From Ascaphus truei (taxonomy: Eukaryota > Chordata > Amphibia > Anura > Ascaphidae): DNA of 64,000 bases. The position numbers were made by a program, and so were the translations under genes. Position 1 is the stretch's first letter, and every line of letters starts with the position of its first letter. The stretch is from NCBI GenBank assembly GCA_036426205.1, contig CM071579.1, positions 13,732,071 to 13,796,070 of the forward strand, written 5' to 3'. Below the pieces are notes generated by a model that worked only from the letters and a program-made list of their open reading frames with translations, had not been told where the DNA came from and ran no database searches. Below are positions 56,291 through 64,000 of this stretch, in pieces.

Positions 56291-57414
56291 ACAAACCATT
56301 TTCCCGTCAGCTGATGGATCAGGTTTTTCGTGTTGGCGCTGAACATATTTGTCACAGCTTGCGATGACCTTTTTAAGAGAGCTATTCATATATGAAATGA
56401 TCGTGTACAGAGCTTTTGAAACCTTGGAGGTATCTTCACAATGTGTACTGAGACATGAGAGGTTTCATAATCTGTGTATCCTGTAGTTTCAGCATAAGGA
56501 ACACTGACTAATATGTACAATGAAATGAACTTGAAACGGTGATCATATAATGGGCGGAACTCCTAACACATTCTCACAATTAGACAGGTCTAAAAATGGA
56601 AAGATCTTAGGCTTGTCGCAGGGAAACCGGCGAGGTCAGTTTTATGTGTAAATGTTCTTATAGAGGGGTGAACAAGCCATTAAAAACCGGAGATTTTGTG
56701 TGAGCAATGTTTCAAATTTAAACCATAGATCTGTAACATTTTATTCGGAAAAATGATTATTTTATTGCCAGTTATGATGCACGAGATGCAGAAAACACAA
56801 CGGGGTGTGCGCAGGAAGACGGGGTGGGAAATACGGATGCATTTGCGTCTACAAAAGTGATCAATTTTCTTTGTGTGATTAGTGCCATATGTACTAAGAG
56901 TACTTATCATTTTTTTGTAATTTGGTCATTTTTGGCGCTATAATTAAGCACTAAAACACTTTCTGCACCACTTTCATGGTGACAGAGGAAAGAAGTGCGG
57001 CTAAATTTAGCCCTGGTCTCGTTTCTGGCCCGAACCAAAAATGAGGCAAAACCTCCCTTCCATATCCCGCTCACACCTCGCAGTGTTTCCCCCTTCCTAC
57101 AAAGCCGCCTCTCTATTTCCTTCATTTTGTGACAGCATCAGCAGGGGAAGGGAGGGTGGGAGAGACTACCGTAAATGTCATTATATTTAATTCATTATAA
57201 TTATATATTTTATTTTACTACTGGGCTTGTATTGGAATGTATCAATATTGTACCCCCCCTAATAACCTGTCTCAGTCACTCAGTTCCATTGGGGTTTAGT
57301 AACCTAGAACTGGGTAATATTTATACTACATCTGATCTGTCTCCCCCCTCCCAGTATACACCATTCAATCAGTTCCAGTTTGATAAAGCAACAACTAATC
57401 CCACCCTTATCTGT

Positions 57415-57417
<3 letters not shown>
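56291..57417. other. No gene recognised
   Basis: Short open frames only; nothing with family resemblance. Confidence 0.4.
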
Positions 57418-57453
<36 letters not shown>

Positions 57454-57887
57454 CACAGGTCATATGTATGGTCACTTGTTGTTTATATATATATCAGCTG
57501 TTTTACATATATATATATGTATATATATATATATATGTATATACAATTAACCACGCCTTTATCTGTGATATATATATATATATATACATATATATAATAA
57601 CAACTATATATAACAGCCAACAATGCCCTTATCTGTGTTATACATATACACACACACACAAATATATATATCCGCTAACCATGCTTTATCTGTGTTATAC
57701 ACACACACACATTTATATATATAATGAATCCTTTGTATATCAGTATTGCTTGACCTGAAGAAGAGAGGATAACTCTCGACAGCTTGTCCTATGACATAAA
57801 TTGTTAGTCCAATAAAAAAGGTATCACCTAATACTGAAAAACTCATTTATTCTGCACTATATATATATATATATTTAAAAAAATAAT

Positions 57888-57925
<38 letters not shown>
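57418..57925. repeat. Microsatellite-rich region with a LINE/Penelope-like 3' motif
   Basis: (CA)n at 57418-57450, several (TA)n runs (57484-57545, 57570-57600, 57858-57923), and between them repeated AACAACT..CC-ACCAT/CTTATCTGTG blocks (for example 57545, 57608, 57675, 57924). Positions 57750-57843 read CTGAAGAAGAGAGGATAACT and TTGTTAGTCCAATAAAAAAG, GTATCACCTAATAC, a widespread vertebrate retroelement 3' end. Confidence 0.75.
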
Positions 57926-57986
57926 CAACTGACCATACCCTTATCTCTGCTAGTTATATATAAAAATAAATATATGTGGGGTTTGT

Positions 57987-58115
57987 ATATCACGTTTCCC
58001 AGCTGCAAAACCTGATGAAAAGATATCGCACTTAATTTATCAAAGGAAAAATGAAATTGCTTTTAATAGGGTTCCTTTGAATAAATCTGGTGCTGGATTT
58101 GACTGTTTTTGAAAG
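57987..58115. repeat. Foldback family F2, copy
   Basis: TTCCCAGCTGCAAAACCTGA, AATTTATCAAAGGAAAAATG, ATTGCTTTTAATAGGGTTCC and TTTGAATAAATCTGGTGC are family blocks. The right outer arm is mostly lost. Confidence 0.7.
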
Positions 58116-59397
58116 CGGGGAATCTGATCATCTTCTGGGAAGTGGTTTGGGGACCTCAAAGAGTTAAAGAATCATCTTTGATTTGTCTGCAGTGAGGATT
58201 TTCCCAACCATAAACGTATTTCTGGAAACAATAATGTGAATGATGCCTGTTTGATATATCTGGGAGAGGCGCGTGCTAGGTATAGGAGGTGAATAACATA
58301 CTGCATGTGCATTTTGGAAGAGGTGATTGAGAGGAAGATACTGTACGTTCTGTATATACTGTAAGAGATCAATCCTGAATGAATGACTATACATTACGTG
58401 ATCTCTTTGGACATGCTGTACTTTTTATACGTAGTCTGTTGGTTTTACTATTACACTTTTTTTCTACACATGCCGTCTATTGTGTATTATACATACATGC
58501 ACTATATGGTATTTATAATGTGTATACTGTGCGATTGTACTATATACATGTGTAAATTGCAAGCAGGTGCAGGCAGGGCAAAATTGGAGCAAAGTATCTG
58601 AATACATTGACATGGGATGGAAATGCCTAGTTTTGCTCCATAATTCCCTTGATAGATAGGGGGATGTGTGTCAACATGGTGCAGTGTACTTCAAAACACT
58701 GGAGCAAAACATTTTATTTGTGTCAATTTGTGCCAGTGACACGTATGAAACTTGTTAATCTTGCTTCTAACATTTGCTGCAGATCTCTCAGGAGCAGAAG
58801 GTAATGCTAGTTATTTGATGCAAAGAGAGAGGAAAACGTAACCAGCTACAACCCCAACCTTTGACCCTTCTCATTGTAATATTGCGCTGACCCCCTTGTT
58901 CCCCAACTCTTCCTGCAACCACTCCCCAAAATACTCCCTGACGTAAGAAGAGCAGAGTTGGAGCATGGCACCTCGATACGCTCATCCCACGTTACGCAAA
59001 TTTAAAATGACCCAAATTGCGCCTGTTTCTTGACGTTTGCTGGTTGTTGCATTGGTTTTGCCCCAGCTTTGAAGCTGTGAAACATTAGCACATAACTGCA
59101 GTTGGGTAAGCAGCATGAAACATGCCGACGAAGCCCTTATTGCCTTTGTACTTTGTACAAACCATGAAATGTGTTCAAATTAGAAACCAAAAGCTCTGTA
59201 TTCTCCGGACCATGAGCAATGAGTAAGAATAAATTCCAGTCCCCTCAGCCCAGATATTAACTGGTTTTCTGATGGCTAACGCATTACTTACCACCTCTTG
59301 TCTGGTAGTATCTAAATCAGGACGGTTTTCAAATTAACTCAAGAAAGGAAGGGGCCATCTCATCATCATGTAACACCTCCAAACATTTAAACGGATG
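58116..59397. other. No gene recognised
   Basis: Two further F2-like half-copies may be present (58565-58650 with GGGCAAAATTGGAGCAAAGT, and 59036-59090 with TTTTGCCCCAGCTTTGAAGC). Otherwise featureless. Confidence 0.4.
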
Positions 59398-59490
59398 GAA
59401 TTCTATTTCTATTACTACTGTAAAGCGCTATGTACATTAATGGCACTATATAAATAAAGACATACATGCATACATACATACATACAATTC
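59398..59490 (+). repeat. L2 3'-tail fragment
   Basis: TGTAAAGCGCTATGTACATT, AATGGCACTATATAAATAAA and a (CATA)n tail; + orientation, only the final ~90 bp. Confidence 0.8.
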
Positions 59491-59671
59491 TGTGCCGTTG
59501 TTAATTAAGATGAGTGTAAAATTACCACCTTGGAAAAGGTAATGTGAAAACTGAATGTGAATGAAGAGAAGCACGTGACAGTATTGGTTTTATTGCATGG
59601 GAGTACACAGCTTGGGAGGTTACAAGCAACTCCGTTCTCTGAGCAGATAAAAACACCAGAATCATTTTCCA

Positions 59672-59912
59672 AAGTCTCCCAAATGTATAACTGGGGTAAA
59701 TCATTGTATTTATCAAAGTCTCGCAGCTACCAGCACCGGTGCAAAGACGCCGGTGTCAGATCTGTGTAATGAGAACATCTTATTCATTTTAATAGGAATG
59801 TTTTTCCCTGATATATCTAATGCAGTTGTGCTGTCCCCCATTTTGTGCCCCCCCCATATTGTGGCCCCCCATTTTGCTGCCCCGCTTTTTGCTGCCGGGA
59901 GACTTTGATTAC
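59672..59912. repeat. Foldback family F2, copy with C-rich centre
   Basis: AAAGTCTCCCAAATGTATAA and TATTTATCAAAGTCTCGCAG on the left; GCTGCCGGGAGACTTTGATT on the right. The centre has several CCCCCCATTTTGTGGC-like units. Confidence 0.7.
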
Positions 59913-59926
59913 GTGTCCCTTGTTGC

Positions 59927-60107
59927 TGTCATGAGATATTGGGTATTTTTAATCCCTCTGGTGCTTGAGGGGTTAATGAGCTACATTTTTAAGAAAAATA
60001 CAAAATGCTGAGTCTGAAACAAGTCAGAACTTGTAGTTTTCTTAAAAATGTATCTCATTAACCCCTCAAGCACCAGAGGGATTAAAAATACCCAATATCT
60101 CATGACA
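59927..60107. repeat. Near-perfect foldback, 71-bp arms
   Basis: The left arm (59927-59997) and right arm (60037-60107) are reverse complements at 70 of 71 positions around a 39-nt spacer. The end sequence is TGTCATGAGATATTGGGTAT. Flanking duplication is not obvious (GTTGC on the left, TTATC on the right). It is likely a recently inserted MITE. Confidence 0.93.
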
Positions 60108-60761
60108 TTATCATGACAGTTGCGATTCATGGGCAAGATAAAATTCCCCCCATTTATAAAAGAAAAATATCCGGTGACTGCCATGGAATTTCCTCCTCTA
60201 ATATAGTATTAATGGCATTTGTCTCTAATGATTTGATGTGAATTAAGTCCCTGTACAAAGCCCCCCTATATATCTAAGTTGCTATGTACTCAAGTCTCCC
60301 AGAAGCACAAGCTGAGCCAAACTATAGAAGAAACCGCACAGGACTGATTAAAGACGACTATCCCAGAGGCTCCCCACCTCTATCCTTATGGAATTGCTGG
60401 TCCAGACTCTACACTAACTACCTTAGAACTGTACCATTGCTAGGCAAGACTTCTGGGGTTTTCCTGCAAGAAAATTTGTATTTTATAATAAAGACTGTAA
60501 ATAGTTAAAATGTTCCTGGAGCTTCTTCCTACTCCCCCCTGGCCTCGAGCCTACAACTTCTGACACCCTTAGGGCCGTTCTATACAGCATGCGGCCGTGC
60601 TGCCGCGCATTCCTATGCGAACGCGCGTGCACGTGCCGCATGCTTTCCGTGTAGATAGAGCCGGGAGCTGCAGGTAAGTGTATATGCGTGTATGTGTTGT
60701 GTGGGTGTAAGTGTAAGGGGAGTGTAGGTAAGATTTGTTTAAATTAAAAAAAAAAGTTTAA

Positions 60762-60900
60762 TATGCATACATACATACACACATATATACATACATACAT
60801 ACACACATATATACATACATACATACACACATATATACATACATACATACACACATATATACATACATACATACACACATATATACATACATACATACAT
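60762..60900. repeat. 24-bp compound microsatellite
   Basis: Five tandem units of ACACACATATATACATACAT plus ACAT. It forms long YVCM-type open frames that are not genes. Confidence 0.95.
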
Positions 60901-61126
60901 TTGAGCGCAGGCAGCGGCGCGAAAAGATTAATTTCTTCATCTTCGCCGCTGTCTGATGGTTCCCCTCTCCCTGCCGTGCGCGTGCGCGGCAGATCTATAA
61001 AAAGGCTGACTAACGTCAGCCAACTAAAAATCCGCGCGCGCACGGCGTAGCACGCCCCCGGCACTATAGAACGTGCCTAGCTCAGTACAGTTCTGCAAAA
61101 AAACTAACATCTCCTGTAGTTAAGGT

Positions 61127-61672
61127 GCAGAATGTGATACATCTCATTATAATCTGTGCACCATGTAACTCCCCCCAGCTCCTCCTACTGACTCTCCCCA
61201 AGGTGCAAGCTGGGGCAGAGACGCAGAATGTGATACATCTCATTATAATCTGTGCACCATGTAACTCCCCCCAACTCCTCCTACTGACTCTCCCCAAGGT
61301 GCAAGCTGGGGCAGAGACGCAGAATGTGATACATCTCATTATAATCTGTGCACCATGTAACTCCCCCCAGCTCCTCCTACTGACTCTCCCCAAGGTGCAA
61401 GCTGGGGCAGAGACGCAGAATGTGATACATCTCATTATAATCTGTGCACCATGTAACTCCCCCCAACTCCTCCTACTGACTCTCCCCAAGGTGCAAGCTG
61501 GGGCAGAGACGCAGAATGTGATACATCTCATTATAATCTGTGCACCATGTAACTCCCCCCAACTCCTCCTACTGACTCTCCCCAAGGTGCAAGCTGGGGC
61601 AGAGACGCAGAATGCGATACATCTCATTATAATCTGTGCACTGTGTAACTCCTCCCTAACGCCATCCAGATG
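61127..61672. repeat. 96-bp minisatellite, five full units plus one partial
   Basis: Units start at 61127, 61223, 61319, 61415, 61511 and 61607 (partial). They are nearly identical; one position (CCCCCAGCTCC versus CCCCCAACTCC) reads G, A, G, A, A across the five full units. Because 96 is a multiple of 3 and the unit lacks stops in one frame of each strand, open frames of about 180 codons appear on both strands. No start context, domain or splice site supports a gene. Confidence 0.95.
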
Positions 61673-62059
61673 ACTCTCCCCAAATCACAAGTGCGTATTG
61701 TAGGTTTCAGGATGAGTAACTGCTTTTCTTAATTTGAAATCTAAACCTCTATGTCTTATTTATAGCAAACAGAAGTGATCAAAACTAGATTTGTTTGGTA
61801 AATGTTGAACTTTGTAAGCCCCCCCCCCCCTCACCGAACCCTTTTTCTGTACTTTCCTGCCATCTCCATTCTTGAGATACCAAGTACCAAAAAAATAGGG
61901 CTCTCAGGTATACAAGAGTGAACAAAAGATATAATAACTCCTTCACCTTTAGGATGCTTTGAAGATGAAACCTGTGACCAAAGCTGTATCTGAATAAAGG
62001 TTCAGCGGTAAATATATTGTGGAAGAGAGTTCCGCTTCAATCAGCCCTTAAATGGACAA

Positions 62060-62206
62060 GAAGCAAAAAGTGACACACAGTGAGTGCTCATTTGCATGTC
62101 ATTTCCCAGAATCCCTGCTGCAGTGGAATGCTAAGAGATCATGGGGAAAGGCAGCATTGTAGACCTCTCTGAGATATATGAATGTGCTCACAAGTGGTAT
62201 TTTGTA
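62060..62206 (-). repeat. Interspersed repeat family R1, copy 3 (reverse)
   Basis: On the minus strand it gives CACTTGTGAGCACATTCAT, CCCCATGATCTCTTAGCATT and CAGGGATTCTGGGAAATGAC with ATGCAAATGAGC. It covers about half of the family length. Confidence 0.75.
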
Positions 62207-62650
62207 CAGTATATACTGCATACTGTACAGTGGAGGGTTTTGTCACGTTTTGTAACTTATTTAATGTAGTATTTAGCTCAAACCTTTTCACATTTTGCAT
62301 CCTGAAATCTCTTTCCCTCTGTGCATATTGTTTCAAACAGAGACTTTGTGACACTGTATCCAATGTCACTAAATGGTACTGTAGATGCAGGTTTGATTCT
62401 AACGTTGAGAGCTTTCTCCTACCGTACCCTAAACCATGTTATCCAGGTTAGGTGAGTTCCTTAGGGGTGAGATTCCTAAAGTCACCCAACGAAATCAGTG
62501 CAAAAAAAGATAAACATATTTAATAAAATAAAAGTAGCCCTGTTGAAACAAATAAGATTTTATTTCCCTTTGATAAATATGGGAAAACTCTATAGCACTA
62601 TAGTTATGAACATAGGAGACCCTGGCACAGTGATATAATCCCACATAGGT
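62207..62650. other. No gene recognised
   Basis: AT-rich intergenic or intronic DNA; no family was recognised. Confidence 0.4.
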
Positions 62651-63003
62651 CTGTGTATTAAACTTTCCCAACTGCAAAACGCAGGCAAAAAACCCCACCA
62701 AATGTATCAAGGAGTTTTTTTTTAATGGAATATTCTCCTTGAATAAATCCGGCGTCATATTTTTGACCCAATTTTGAAGCGAGGAGACTTTATTAAATAA
62801 CCCCCGGTATCTCACCAGGTCAGTTCCATGGGAGTTACCAAAATGGCTCAAAAGTACAAACCAAAGGGGCTCTATTTATTACCGCCTCCCAGCTGCAGAA
62901 TGACAGGAATCCCATGTAAAGAATTGGAGTTTTTCCTTTAATAAGTCTGGCACAGCATTTCAGCTCCAGTTTCGCAGACAGGAAACTGTCATAAATAACC
63001 CCC
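62651..63003. repeat. Foldback family F2, two adjacent copies
   Basis: Copy one (62651-62803): ACTTTCCCAACTGCAAAACG and GAGGAGACTTTATTAAATAA. Copy two (62868-63003): CCGCCTCCCAGCTGCAGAAT and CAGACAGGAAACTGTCATAA. Both follow the arm-centre-arm order of 52089-52235. Confidence 0.8.
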
Positions 63004-64000
63004 CCTTCCCCTCCCCTCCACAAAAAGGTGCCTATTAAGTCAAAACCCTAATCTTAAAGCAAAAATGGACAAGGGGGAATTAGCAAATGTACCTAATGAT
63101 ACATTGTAAATCCAGTACTCTTTGTAAGAATTGAACGGCATAAGATTTGTAAGCCATTTCTTAATGATTAAAAGTTATTACCATCTTACTACTGAGCCTG
63201 AACTTCAAATGCAAAGAAGCAGCCACAATGAGAACGAACCATTTTTAAAGTTGAGAACACTTTTATCCGGCTTGAAAATGGCTTTTTGCTGGCAAATTTG
63301 CACAGAGAAACCGTATTTCGCTTGCGTGCACCTACGCACTAACCGTAAAAATGTCTTCGTCTGCTCCATCAACGTAACACAGATATTTTGGGCCGCACAG
63401 AAATGGGACTGCGCTGAGCGTACAGATGTTAATGGTATCCCCTAGCGCATCAAAATTGCCGCCACGTTCTACTTGTCGTAAACCCTAAAAAGTTGTTAAT
63501 AACATTAGCGCAGAATGAAGTTGCTATTTATCAACCCAAAGATGTATTTGACGCAGCGCGGATGTTTAATTCATTCTAACAACAAGTATTATTTTCCCGG
63601 TATGGTTATTATAAATAATATGATGTCAATCATTTATATTTACGAACACTAGTTATATATTTTAAACAAAATACACCGCATTCTGTTTTAATTTAAATTG
63701 TATCAATCAGGTATTCGACATGATGTTATGCAACAAAAATCCTTAAAAAAAATACAAATGATGTCAGGCGGAACATATATGACGTCTTAGTGCACACAAC
63801 GCATATTTTAGGAAGGTTTGTATTACTTTTACCACTGACATTTTGACGCACAGAAAAAATGTATAATATAATTTTTGTATTGTCTGCATGTTGCTGTTGT
63901 TTCTCTGTAATATGTGCTGCTGAGAGGTGAATGAAATATGATGCAGAAGAGGCAAAGCACTTTTCTTGTGACCACACCCTAAAAAAAGCACTTCATTGCA
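63004..64000. other. No gene recognised
   Basis: AT-rich DNA to the end of the window. No TTC17 C-terminal exon and no other gene was identified. Confidence 0.5.

Noticed and set aside
60744..61064. 106-codon Cys/Tyr/Val/Met-rich frame
   Set aside because: Translation of a 24-bp ACAC/ATAT/ACAT microsatellite.
61082..61673. Open frames of 181 and 182 codons on opposite strands
   Set aside because: Both come from a 96-bp tandem repeat whose length is a multiple of 3; there is no domain, no splice signal and no start context.
1..64000. CRISPR arrays, tRNA or rRNA genes, bacterial operons
   Set aside because: None is present. Regular repeats are vertebrate minisatellites without unique spacers. 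The tRNA-like boxes at 4051-4292 belong to a SINE.

Overview
This window looks like part of a vertebrate nuclear genome, most likely from an amphibian (probably a frog). The evidence is one spliced gene with vertebrate intron/exon structure, plus the repeat mix: CR1 and L2-type LINEs, a Penelope-like element, hAT transposons with palindromic MITEs, a MIR-like CORE-SINE, Helitron-like ends, and many (GT)n/(TA)n microsatellites. The species call is an inference from repeat style and from the protein; no sequence search was run.

The only host gene I can support is TTC17 (tetratricopeptide repeat protein 17), on the + strand. Thirteen internal coding exons lie between 2017 and 28113. All have AG/GT splice sites and compatible phases, giving 1829 coding nt (about 610 residues) with no frame break. 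The first exons lie upstream of the window. The exons for the C-terminal part of the family, including its last TPR block, were not found downstream. If the gene is intact, the intron that starts at 28114 therefore runs at least 35.9 kb, to the window's end. The exons encode an N-terminal TPR block, a charged coiled-coil stretch, a linker, and a second TPR block.

The introns are filled with mobile DNA. From 2 to 13 kb there are L2-type LINE 3' ends, a CORE-SINE, a decayed ZBED5-like hAT transposase (minus strand, 8.1-9.6 kb) and a 305-bp foldback. From 13.9 to 26.2 kb there are two CR1-like LINE copies (one with ORF1 and an internal deletion, one 5'-truncated), a Penelope GIY-YIG fragment, and a 31-bp minisatellite carrying NRF1-like motifs. 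At 27 kb a locally duplicated segment carries a 16-bp VNTR expanded to about 15 units in one copy and 5 in the other.

The right half (28-64 kb) is intronic or intergenic. It holds an L2-like LINE (30.4-33.5 kb) with two cleanly delimited nested insertions. Next comes a pair of convergent Helitron-like ends, one of which carries a CpG-rich promoter-like segment with YY1/ETS/CCAAT/CRE motifs and an exon-1-like ATG plus splice donor. A nearly complete but broken BED-type hAT transposase lies at 40.9-43.2 kb; its terminus matches the abundant palindromic MITEs. A dense field of foldback elements follows at 50-63 kb, and a 96-bp minisatellite at 61 kb stays open in a frame on both strands.

I see no RNA gene, CRISPR array, bacterial operon or new multi-gene system. 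The observations most worth following are the Helitron/promoter cassette, the hAT-MITE relationship, the nested-insertion stratigraphy, and the two minisatellites whose open frames could mislead gene finders.
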